Shown here: piece after piece, positions 1-7,041 of the stretch
How positions within the stretch are numbered: position 1 is the first letter of the stretch
Layout: every line of letters begins with the position of its first letter
Assembly: GCF_014297335.1 (NCBI RefSeq)
Contig: NZ_JACOQH010000001.1
Location: 1-64,000 of the forward strand
DNA: 64,000 bases
Direction: 5' to 3'
Source of the DNA: Roseburia_D yibonii
Lineage (GTDB): Bacteria; Bacillota; Clostridia; Lachnospirales; Lachnospiraceae
Notes under the pieces: model-generated
What the model was told of the DNA's origin: nothing
What the model saw: the letters and a program-made list of their open reading frames with translations, nothing else
Databases searched by the model: none
Translations under genes and position numbers: made by a program

Positions 1-143
1 CTGTAGCTTGTCGATCGGTTTGTACATTGTTTTAGTCCCTCGTATGCTCAAAATCTGTAAAAAACTGCAAGAAAAACGATTTGTTTTCGTCAAAATCCTT
101 GCTATCATTATACCAGAAAATGGGGCAAAAGTCAGTACAATCA

Positions 144-152
144 AGTGTTTGC
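144..152. repeat. Left target-site duplication of the IS
   Basis: AGTGTTTGC directly abuts the left IS end and is repeated exactly at 1817-1825 outside the right end. Confidence 0.85.
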
Positions 153-1816
153 GATAGTGTAAGTTTGTTGTAGGAATTAATAGAGCAGACTTACCCCTTG
201 AACCAGTCAGAATTAGTTGACTGATTTTAATATAGCTGTATTTATTATTTTCTACAACCCCCAAATGTGATTCTTTAGGGATGCAATTTTTTTGATTTGT
301 GGATATGGTATTGAATACACCGGAATATCTGCCAATTCTCCAAGCTCCCGTTTGTTCTTTCTTTCTGAACTCAATATATTTGCTGCAGACAATTCTAATG
401 CTTCGGCACCTGCAGCCATTGGCAGCTGCATTTTCTGGTATCGCACCAGTTCCAGCATACTTCTTCCGTTGCGCTTATACACTCTTAACTGAGCCATTTT
501 ATCTGCGCCAATAACAGACCAGCCCAGCGGTCTGGAACTTAATCTGTCCGAAAAAATATGACTGATATGCCCTTCAGCACTGCAATGAATGTTGTCTTTC
601 CTGTTTCTTACGCCAGTCATAATGGCAGACCAGTGCCCAAGTATATATTTCTTAGATGCCTCCACTGCCTTTTGCTTACTTTCAGCTTCCGTTAATTCAA
701 TTATCTCGTCAAATGTTTTTTCAGCCAGCTTCTTGTTTTTCTTGTTTATGGCATGCCAAATTTCACTTCTGGCATCAGATGCGGAGTCCATAAGGTGTGA
801 AGTTGCCGCTACAATGTATTTATGCATATGATATTTATCCAGTACGAACTTTGCTTTGCTATGAACCTTTGCTCCATACTTAATCCAGTCTGCTCCATCC
901 CCATTTACATAAATGTGTTCGATAGAATCCTCATCATAAGCATTTGCAATGTAATCAAATACTTCCTTCCACAGACGGTCCGTTCCTTCTGGACCCTGAT
1001 ACCCACCACCGAAATATTTAGCATTAATTAATTCATGTCTATCATAGTCAGCATCAATTCCCTCATAAATATAAACTAATTTAGGCATAAAGGTGTTGCT
1101 ATTAGAAATCTTTACATCACCCTTCTTCTCTAAATGCTGGAGAGATACATGGTCTTCATCAGCATCTATATATAAAGTTTTAACTGACTTCTTTTCATCT
1201 GGAGCCTCGAGTAGTGGAAAACATAATGGATGAAGTTTCTCCATAACGGTTTCCTTGCTTACTACAGCACCGGAAATGCATGCATTTGTCCCACCTTTGC
1301 GATAACTGCTATCTGCAGCCTCTTCAAAAATCCTCGCAACAGCATCCTCTGTTAAATATTCATTTTTTTTAAATCCAATAAGAGTGTCTGACAGATAGCA
1401 GCGTTCTCCTGTCTTCTTATTCCTGAAATATGTTCTGAAATAAGTGACTTCTCCAAGCGAAGTCAGCCTGGTAATCGGATCACGACGAATTATTTCCCAA
1501 TCAGGACGAAGATTCCTGCGTTCACGTAAAACGGTATCATAAAATTCCCATTCTTCTGCAATCATGGAACATCCTAATTCCACTACACTTTTAGTTACTC
1601 CTTCTACCATTTCAGCAATTTTAGAAAGATTTGATGAATAGGAAACAAAAATATCTTCTAATTTTTTTACCCCTTCTGTCTGAAAATGTTGTATACTTTT
1701 AATCATGAAAGCACCCTCCTTTGGATTTTTGTTTTTCGTCAAACTCAATCCTAACATAAGGAACAGGTGCTTTCTTCTTTTTCTATTAAATTTTCCTACA
1801 AAAACTTTACCCTAGC
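153..1816 (-). mobile_element. Complete ISLre2-family insertion sequence
   Basis: A 1664-bp element containing one transposase gene. The left end (153-176) and the reverse complement of the right end (1793-1816) match at 19 of 24 positions; both ends start G-x-TAG-x-GTAA and both reach TGTAGGAA on the inner side. The 9-bp sequence AGTGTTTGC lies directly outside both ends (144-152 and 1817-1825), as expected for a target-site duplication. ISLre2 elements are known for duplications of about this size. Intact ends, an intact gene and an unmutated duplication suggest a fairly recent insertion and possible activity. Confidence 0.9.
252..1706 (-). CDS. ISLre2 family transposase (UPF0236)
   Basis: The predicted 484-residue transposase is the only gene of the IS. 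Recognition rests on overall similarity to the ISLre2/UPF0236 family. Family-like stretches include GLSE-type TYFRTYFRNKKTGER, the DADEDHVSLQ segment, YVNGDGADWIKYG, and the KFVLDKYHMHKYI region, which carries the acidic residues expected of a DDE-type nuclease. I place the start at the ATG at 1706, preceded by AAAGGAGGGT at good spacing, and not at the longer in-frame start at 1757. The frame is open throughout with no frameshift, so the enzyme may be functional. It points the same way as the defence operon upstream of it and lies just past the end of that operon. Confidence 0.93.
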   Translation of the reverse strand: MIKSIQHFQTEGVKKLEDIFVSYSSNLSKIAEMVEGVTKSVVELGCSMIAEEWEFYDTVLRERRNLRPDWEIIRRDPITRLTSLGEVTYFRTYFRNKKTGERCYLSDTLIGFKKNEYLTEDAVARIFEEAADSSYRKGGTNACISGAVVSKETVMEKLHPLCFPLLEAPDEKKSVKTLYIDADEDHVSLQHLEKKGDVKISNSNTFMPKLVYIYEGIDADYDRHELINAKYFGGGYQGPEGTDRLWKEVFDYIANAYDEDSIEHIYVNGDGADWIKYGAKVHSKAKFVLDKYHMHKYIVAATSHLMDSASDARSEIWHAINKKNKKLAEKTFDEIIELTEAESKQKAVEASKKYILGHWSAIMTGVRNRKDNIHCSAEGHISHIFSDRLSSRPLGWSVIGADKMAQLRVYKRNGRSMLELVRYQKMQLPMAAGAEALELSAANILSSERKNKRELGELADIPVYSIPYPQIKKIASLKNHIWGL

Positions 1817-1825
1817 AGTGTTTGC
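1817..1825. repeat. Right target-site duplication of the IS
   Basis: This is an exact copy of AGTGTTTGC at 144-152. It is followed by sequence containing a short perfect hairpin (CACTAT, 3-nt loop, ATAGTG at about 1841-1855), so the insertion lies close to a hairpin downstream of the ABC ATPase gene. Confidence 0.85.
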
Positions 1826-1872
1826 GGCTTAATCAGCAGACACTATTTAATAGTGAAGGGTATCTAAAACAT

Positions 1873-3660
1873 TTAATCTGCTACATCTAATAGGAATCCA
1901 TATCTTCCATTATTTTTTTCTTTTGTGAAATGAATTATATTTGCATCTTTATAGTTAATCTCTGGTATCTCGTTTTCAATTACAATTGTCTGTATTCCTT
2001 TTTGGTTATCAACAATATTTTCAAATAAAGTATTTCTCATAGTTTCTGATGGCTTTTTTGTTTTCTTTTCTTTAAGCGATAAGATAGGCGAATCCAATAC
2101 AAGGAAATCAGGAGAATACTTTGCTTTGCTCTCCATGTATCTTGATAGAACAATAGCTACTACCGAATTGAAATATGCATTATAACCTTTTCCATTTGAA
2201 CTTTTCTTTTTCCCGTTTATAACAATGTCCATATCAGCTTTGTCGAATATTACTGAAAGCAAATTATCATAATTACAATTTTCAAGAAACGATTTAATAC
2301 CACTACTTAACTCGTTAATAAAACTATAATCAAGATGTTCTTTCACCTTGAACTTTAGTTCACTTTCTTCATCTGTGTCATTTTCAATCATATCAGCGGT
2401 CTTTTGCTCTGATAATTTCTTGAGAATATCTATTTCTTTTTGACATTCAATCGCATCTTTGTAGACTGATAGTTTTTCTTTTAGATTAAACACCTGTGGC
2501 TTTAGCTCTTTTCCGATAAGTTCTTCAATTGATTTCTTTTTTGCCATCAGTGTACCAATTTCTTGTTCTAAACTGAGTTTTTCAGAACGTAGCTCTTTAG
2601 AAGCACTTTCCAAATCTTTTGCTTGTAATTTTATTTTTTTATAATCTGATTTTGCAGCATCAATATAGTTTTGATTTTTCTTAACAACTACTTCGCCATC
2701 ACAAAACGGGCAATGAGTTGAAAAAGAAGCGTTTAAGTTCGCTTCGCCATCAACAATAAAATTAAGTCGTTTTAAATCTGCATCATACTGAGTAGTCAGT
2801 TCATCATACCTATTTAATAGCACATTGCATTCTGATAAATTCTCATTTTTCTCATATAATTGGGCAAGAATTTTTTGATTTTCTTCAATAGAACTATTTA
2901 TTCGTTTCTCATTCGTGGAGATTTCCGCCATAATTTTTTCAATTTCTACAGCAATATCTATATTGGGATTTTCCTTTAATTGAGCCAGTAATTCTTGATT
3001 TCGTTCCGATAACCTAAACAATTCTTTATTTATATACGCTTTTACAGCATTCTTTTTTGCTTCTTTGATTTCCTTAGTGTCTTTAGTCTCTGTCTCTGCA
3101 AAATCTTGACCAGATAAAAGAAAAATTAAGGATGCAATTACAGCTGTATTTGATGTATCTCTACCAGATAGTATAGCTGAATACTCAGAAATAATTTTTG
3201 TTTCTGTAAGCATAAACATGTGGCTAAAGGTTCGCCAAGACAATATCTGCTTCTTATAATTTTCATTACTGATAACCAAATGCAAATCATTGATACCAAT
3301 TAACGATAGCCATACGGAATTTATAGTTTTATCATAATTGGTTCTACTTGCTTTAGTAGCATATTTTCCTGAGGGGACATTATTATCGTTACTACTAACT
3401 TCAATTTTGTTTTCCCCGATTTTTCGACTCATTGTTATCGTACCGCATTGAGTCCTCACGATTATTTTTATATATTGATAACCTGTTGAAATATCAATCG
3501 GCTCCCGTTTTGAACCAAACATATAATCGATACATTTAACAATATATGTTTTTCCTGTATTTGATGGACCATATATAATGTTCACACCGTTCGATAACTC
3601 AATAATCGAATCCGTCTTTCCTGAACCTGTGACGATTATTTTTTCAATATAGAAACTCAT
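1873..3660 (-). CDS. ABC-3C system ATPase, DUF3732 Rad50/SMC-like
   Basis: A predicted 595-residue SMC/Rad50-like ATPase. A Walker A motif GPSNTGKT is at residues 31-38 and a Walker B-like LVLDSP at about 520-525. A long charged coiled-coil region lies between them (about 190-445), interrupted by a CPFC at 317-320 that resembles a Rad50-type zinc hook. The C-terminal segment around GKGYNAYFNSVVAIVLSRYM is typical of DUF3732. In ABC-three-component (ABC-3C) conflict systems such an ATPase is thought to sense or remodel nucleoprotein and license the effector; that role here is inference. It is the last gene of the five-gene operon, and its start overlaps the middle-component stop by 4 nt. The gene is intact although an IS sits 57 bp past its stop. 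It is strongly AT-rich compared with the genes beyond 7042. Confidence 0.85.
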   Translation of the reverse strand: MSFYIEKIIVTGSGKTDSIIELSNGVNIIYGPSNTGKTYIVKCIDYMFGSKREPIDISTGYQYIKIIVRTQCGTITMSRKIGENKIEVSSNDNNVPSGKYATKASRTNYDKTINSVWLSLIGINDLHLVISNENYKKQILSWRTFSHMFMLTETKIISEYSAILSGRDTSNTAVIASLIFLLSGQDFAETETKDTKEIKEAKKNAVKAYINKELFRLSERNQELLAQLKENPNIDIAVEIEKIMAEISTNEKRINSSIEENQKILAQLYEKNENLSECNVLLNRYDELTTQYDADLKRLNFIVDGEANLNASFSTHCPFCDGEVVVKKNQNYIDAAKSDYKKIKLQAKDLESASKELRSEKLSLEQEIGTLMAKKKSIEELIGKELKPQVFNLKEKLSVYKDAIECQKEIDILKKLSEQKTADMIENDTDEESELKFKVKEHLDYSFINELSSGIKSFLENCNYDNLLSVIFDKADMDIVINGKKKSSNGKGYNAYFNSVVAIVLSRYMESKAKYSPDFLVLDSPILSLKEKKTKKPSETMRNTLFENIVDNQKGIQTIVIENEIPEINYKDANIIHFTKEKNNGRYGFLLDVAD

Positions 3661-4109
3661 GATTTTTCACCTCTCAACATAGCTATTGCATATTTATTTA
3701 TACAATGGGTTAATTTTCTATCGGAATAGTCAAGAAACAACACATTAGCTTTTTTTACAATTTCAATAAAATCTTCTGCATATTTATCATTAAGAGATTC
3801 ACAAAAAGTAACTCCTTCTTTTGATATACTATAATTAAAACCACTTTTATTGCAATGTGGAGTGATGTAACCTCTTAATACAAGTTCTTTTATTGCCTTG
3901 GATACGATTTCTCGCTTTGATGTATACTCACTAAATCTATAATCGTTATCTCCGTGCAAATTATATTCTGATACTCCAAAATCTTTCCCATATATTGCTA
4001 TAAAATCCAAAGCAGTGATTCGGTCAATAGATAATCTGGTCTGTACCGTATTCAAAATTATCAGTATTCTTAAGGATACTTCAAATGAAGTGTTAAAAAT
4101 GTTATTCAT
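3657..4109 (-). CDS. ABC-3C system middle component
   Basis: A small 150-residue protein lying between the CTD-bearing effector and the ATPase, as middle components (MC) of ABC-3C systems do. The N-terminal FNTSFEVSLRILIIL, the DFIAIYGKDFGVSEYNLHGD stretch and the winged-helix-like VSKAIKELVLRGYI followed by GFNYSISKEG agree with the MC2-like group, which I recognise by general pattern only. It probably bridges the ATPase and effector. It overlaps both neighbours by 4 nt (3657-3660 and 4106-4109), which implies translational coupling and roughly equal amounts of the three proteins. No membrane segment or signal peptide is visible. Confidence 0.8.
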   Translation of the reverse strand: MNNIFNTSFEVSLRILIILNTVQTRLSIDRITALDFIAIYGKDFGVSEYNLHGDNDYRFSEYTSKREIVSKAIKELVLRGYITPHCNKSGFNYSISKEGVTFCESLNDKYAEDFIEIVKKANVLFLDYSDRKLTHCINKYAIAMLRGEKS

Positions 4110-5182
4110 TCTTCATTCACCCACCTCAATTTATTATCATTAACTAGCATATGGCAAACTCCCTTTCGTTCGCTATTTCCTATGCAATGCAGTTTGCTAT
4201 CCAACATAGATTTGGATGTATTAGTTACAGCTGCTTGCTTTAAATCTTCTACCAAGCGTTTATACCCGCTATCGTATTCTTGCTCATGCGTATCAATTAT
4301 TCCATTGTATATTTCTTCTTTCAATACATCAAATTGTTGAGAATCGGTCAAGGTATCTCTAACAAACCTGCGTATCGTTTCGGCAGAATAATAATCTTTT
4401 CTTTGTCTGTTTAAATGCTTAAAGTAGGAACTATATGCTTCTAAAGATTTTATAGTATCAATTTTAATATTCAATTCGTCCGAATATGCTTCTAACAAAG
4501 CAGAAATATAAGGCATCTCTTCACTCTCAACCGTGTCAGTTGGTGTTAGTGTCGTAGGAAGGCTGAGTCTACGTCCTCCAAAGCGAATATTACCATATAT
4601 CGTATCTAAATATTCATCTATAACCTGTGCAATAGGATATGTTTTAATTATTGTAAAATCAAAAGACTTTATATAATCCAAAAATGACTTATCTAATGGA
4701 ACTTCTTTGGTTTTAGTAATTTTTGTTTTACAGTATGTATCCCAATTCTTTATAAGGCTGGTTAGGAGGTCGGATGGCTTATCTATCAAGTCTTGCAGTG
4801 AAGAGCCTACATCGTTTGAAGCAATAATAAAATACTCCTTTGGTATGGGGATTTCTTTTTTATATGTATAATAACAGAGTTTACCTAATTCCAAATAATA
4901 ATTCGTTGGAGCAAGTCCCGTATTGTAATGCTTGCATTGATAATAATCTACAGTACCATCACTATAATAACCAATAACATCTCGACCCTTATCTCCAGCA
5001 CCTCCAATTCTTTTAATTGAGGAATACTTCGACTTTTTGCAGCCAAATAACCATTCCAATGTGAATTGCTCAAAAGAATCTTCATCCATAATATGAACTT
5101 TATCAATAGGTGCGATATTAGTATCCGTTCCATACAATTCGATGTCTATATGAGGTTTATCTAATTGAACAAATGATAACAT
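4106..5182 (-). CDS. ABC-3C effector: REase-like domain plus ABC-3C CTD
   Basis: A 358-residue two-part protein. Residues about 33-130 look like a PD-(D/E)xK (Mrr-like) nuclease domain: a helix FEQFTLEWLFG, then GDKGRDVIG with the candidate metal-binding Asp at 68, and YYQCKHY giving Gln82-x-Lys84. Residues about 215-358 match the C-terminal domain of ABC-3C systems, with NRQRKDYYSAETIRRFVRD and, near the end, KGVCHMLVNDNKLRW. The likely role is a nuclease that attacks DNA when the partner ATPase detects an invader; that role is inference from the family. The start at 5182 follows GGAGGTGAGG closely. It begins only 4 nt after the AbiEii toxin stop, so it appears to be co-transcribed with the AbiE pair. 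Confidence 0.85.
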   Translation of the reverse strand: MLSFVQLDKPHIDIELYGTDTNIAPIDKVHIMDEDSFEQFTLEWLFGCKKSKYSSIKRIGGAGDKGRDVIGYYSDGTVDYYQCKHYNTGLAPTNYYLELGKLCYYTYKKEIPIPKEYFIIASNDVGSSLQDLIDKPSDLLTSLIKNWDTYCKTKITKTKEVPLDKSFLDYIKSFDFTIIKTYPIAQVIDEYLDTIYGNIRFGGRRLSLPTTLTPTDTVESEEMPYISALLEAYSDELNIKIDTIKSLEAYSSYFKHLNRQRKDYYSAETIRRFVRDTLTDSQQFDVLKEEIYNGIIDTHEQEYDSGYKRLVEDLKQAAVTNTSKSMLDSKLHCIGNSERKGVCHMLVNDNKLRWVNEE

Positions 5183-5186
5183 ATCC

Positions 5187-6083
5187 TCACCTCCATCCCT
5201 TTACTTTAGTGTCCCATATGTTTTGCCACTCTTTCTCATTCACTATCGCATCAAACACAGGCTCAAGAAAAGTCTGGATTTCCGTAATGACGAATGAAAA
5301 CTCAAGCGTATTATCTTTTATGGTTTTCAAAAAGAATTTCCAACGCTTCTGCATATCCTCATCATCGGCAAGTGCAACAACACGCTTAAAGCTATCTCTG
5401 TCATAGGGAGTACCACGCCGCTGTAAGGTTTCAAATATAGCTGCCTGCAATTTTTCACCCTCAAAATCGAATGTCCTTGAAAGATAATAAATATCGTAAA
5501 AATCTTTCATTCTACCTGTCAGTTCAAAACGTTGCAGTATGGCATCAAATTTCTCGGCAGTGGTGCTTTCAAGGGAATAAGTTTTAATTACAGGTGCTTC
5601 AAAGTCTGGAAGCTGCGTGTTGATTGTGCGTTCTTCGGCACGGGGGACTATAATATCACCCACACCTATGTCAACATTGAACGGCACACGCACATTTTTT
5701 ATTTGAGCAATAATCTGTGTACTGATACCGTGATATTTTCTTTGCGGAGAAATTTCCTCAAAGCCTTTTGCTCGCATTTCTATATAATCGTTACCTGTCG
5801 GTGTATCGATGATTTTACAAATCAAATCTTTTACATCATCTATTGAATTAGAGTATCCACGGAGCAGGAAATCGACATCAATTGTTGCTCTACTTTCAAA
5901 ATTAGTTAAGGTATAAATGAACAATCCACCTTTGAGTATTAGCGTATCCTCACACCCAGATTTTGATAGCTTTCTCAAAAATTCTTCCTGCACAAAAAGC
6001 TGCAAGCATTGCTGATAGCTGATACCGGAAGCTTTTGCTTTATTTCTCAGCTTTGCCAGAACGGAAGCTGCAATATCTGCCAT
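5187..6083 (-). CDS. abiEii: AbiEii/AbiGii family nucleotidyltransferase toxin
   Basis: The predicted 298-residue toxin of a type IV toxin-antitoxin or abortive-infection pair. The nucleotidyltransferase motifs are visible: LKGGLFIYTL (Gly pair near 52-53), RATIDVDFLL with the two metal-binding Asp at 69 and 71, ESTTAEKFDA, and GRMKDFYDIYYL. Family members such as those of Streptococcus arrest growth with a GTP-dependent nucleotidyltransferase; the exact target here is unknown. I chose the ATG at 6083, whose A overlaps the antitoxin stop as TAATG, over the in-frame GTG at 6092, because GGAG lies 10 nt before the ATG but only 1 nt before the GTG. The next gene, the ABC-3C effector, starts 4 nt past the stop. 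Confidence 0.9.
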   Translation of the reverse strand: MADIAASVLAKLRNKAKASGISYQQCLQLFVQEEFLRKLSKSGCEDTLILKGGLFIYTLTNFESRATIDVDFLLRGYSNSIDDVKDLICKIIDTPTGNDYIEMRAKGFEEISPQRKYHGISTQIIAQIKNVRVPFNVDIGVGDIIVPRAEERTINTQLPDFEAPVIKTYSLESTTAEKFDAILQRFELTGRMKDFYDIYYLSRTFDFEGEKLQAAIFETLQRRGTPYDRDSFKRVVALADDEDMQKRWKFFLKTIKDNTLEFSFVITEIQTFLEPVFDAIVNEKEWQNIWDTKVKGWR

Positions 6084-6691
6084 TACAACCACACTCCAAT
6101 CAATTCTTTAACCTTTTTCTGCACACGCAGTTTTTTGGCATACATCATAAGGTTTGGTATATTCTTTTTCGGGTCATTAACATACCCTTGTATTGCTTTA
6201 TTGAAAATTTCTTTATCCATTTTACTCATATTTTTCAGGACATCACAAATTGTTCGGTCACGGTCATAAATTCGCACTTTTGTAAAATCAATCTCACCTG
6301 TTGTTTCACCAATCGTAACCAAATCGGACTCAAGGCGATATACTTTAATGAATGGATACTCTATATTGGTTCGTAATTTTGAAACATTCCTGTCTATGGC
6401 AAAATTCCACTCAGCGGGGTTTCTATCGCTGTATTCATAATAGAATAGAGCAGTTTCCATACAAAGAATAGCATCGGGAAACAAACTATTAATGATAACT
6501 ATTTCTTTGGCTTCGCCGTTTTCAATCCAGTGATAATAACCTCGTCTTATTCTTTCAATAAAACCCTCATCTAAAAGTTGTTTAATGTCTGCATAGTATA
6601 GCTTAGCTTCAAGAAGCTCGGCAGTAGTCATTACATAGTGATGCCGATTGAACAGCTTTCTCACATTTTTAATATCATTTTCACGAAGCAT
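6083..6691 (-). CDS. abiEi: AbiEi family antitoxin and probable autorepressor
   Basis: A predicted 202-residue antitoxin. The N-terminal winged helix-turn-helix (roughly residues 1-60, including VMTTAELLEAKLYYADIKQL and the wing FIERIRRGYYHW) fits DNA binding. The C-terminal part, with ILCMETALFYYEYSDRNP, fits the domain that neutralises AbiEii. I chose the ATG at 6691, preceded by AGAGGTGG, over an in-frame start at 6718. In studied AbiE systems the antitoxin represses its own promoter by binding inverted repeats. The inverted repeats next to the promoter at 6747-6776 are the obvious candidate operator. The stop overlaps the toxin start by 1 nt. Confidence 0.9.
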   Translation of the reverse strand: MLRENDIKNVRKLFNRHHYVMTTAELLEAKLYYADIKQLLDEGFIERIRRGYYHWIENGEAKEIVIINSLFPDAILCMETALFYYEYSDRNPAEWNFAIDRNVSKLRTNIEYPFIKVYRLESDLVTIGETTGEIDFTKVRIYDRDRTICDVLKNMSKMDKEIFNKAIQGYVNDPKKNIPNLMMYAKKLRVQKKVKELIGVWL

Positions 6692-6746
6692 TTGTCCACC
6701 TCTATTTAATTGCCTCAATTTTTTTATTGGTTGGGTACTTTACTAT

Positions 6747-6776
6747 ATTATATGCAATTTCCATATAGAAAGTCAA
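6747..6776 (-). promoter_or_regulatory. Promoter of the abiE / ABC-3C operon
   Basis: Minus-strand TTGACT (6771-6776), an 18-bp spacer, and a perfect TATAAT (6747-6752). It lies about 55 bp upstream of the abiEi start and is the only strong promoter I see for the five-gene operon. Confidence 0.75.
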
Positions 6777-6821
6777 TAGTAAACTGCCCACTTAAAAATA
6801 AACAAGTGGGCAGTTTACTAT
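6776..6821. promoter_or_regulatory. 18-bp perfect inverted repeat, candidate AbiEi operator
   Basis: Arms 6776-6793 and 6804-6821 are perfectly complementary over 18 bp with a 10-nt AT-rich centre. The repeat touches the upstream edge of the -35 box. A third, degenerate half-site (13 of 18 identical, same orientation as the right arm) lies at 6729-6746, directly downstream of the -10 box. No T-run follows on either strand, so this is not a typical terminator. By analogy with characterised AbiE promoters it probably binds AbiEi. Confidence 0.65.
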
Positions 6822-6858
6822 AATAGAAATATGCGATATTTCCGATGCTTCTCTGGGG

Positions 6859-6900
6859 TAAAAAAATAAGCGTACCACTATTTCTAATGATACGCTTATC
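6859..6900 (-). terminator. Rho-independent terminator after the 6912 gene remnant
   Basis: A 9-bp stem ATAAGCGTA/TACGCTTAT (6866-6874 with 6891-6899) followed on the minus strand by seven T. It lies just past the stop of the remnant reading frame at 6912 and insulates the abiE promoter from ppdK transcription. Confidence 0.8.
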
Positions 6901-6911
6901 GTATTTAACTG

Positions 6912-7041
6912 TTAATCAAGGTCTATGAATACCCTTATAGTGGTATCTCTCCACTGATTTTTCCTTACATACTGTCCGTTAGCCTTTCGATAGGCTGCTG
7001 CCTGCTCGAAACTAAGCGGCAATTCAAAGGAAAGAGAACTT
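6912..7041 (-). pseudogene. C-terminal remnant of an unrecognised gene
   Basis: About 43 codons, ending with AYRKANGQYVRKNQWRDT and a short hydrophilic tail, stay open up to the ppdK stop but have no start or ribosome site of their own. Upstream of 7042 the frame only shadows ppdK. The stop is followed within a few bases by a good terminator, as for a real gene end. The simplest reading is that the 3' end of a mobile-element gene was left behind when DNA recombined next to ppdK. I do not recognise the family. Confidence 0.35.

Noticed and set aside
1..143. Possible gene or promoter at the left window edge
   Set aside because: No open frame of useful size or clear promoter; only weak AT-rich sequence is seen, and the context beyond the edge is missing.
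6804..6821. The 18-bp repeat at 6776-6821 as a rho-independent terminator
   Set aside because: No T-run on either strand and it abuts the -35 box, so an operator is more likely.
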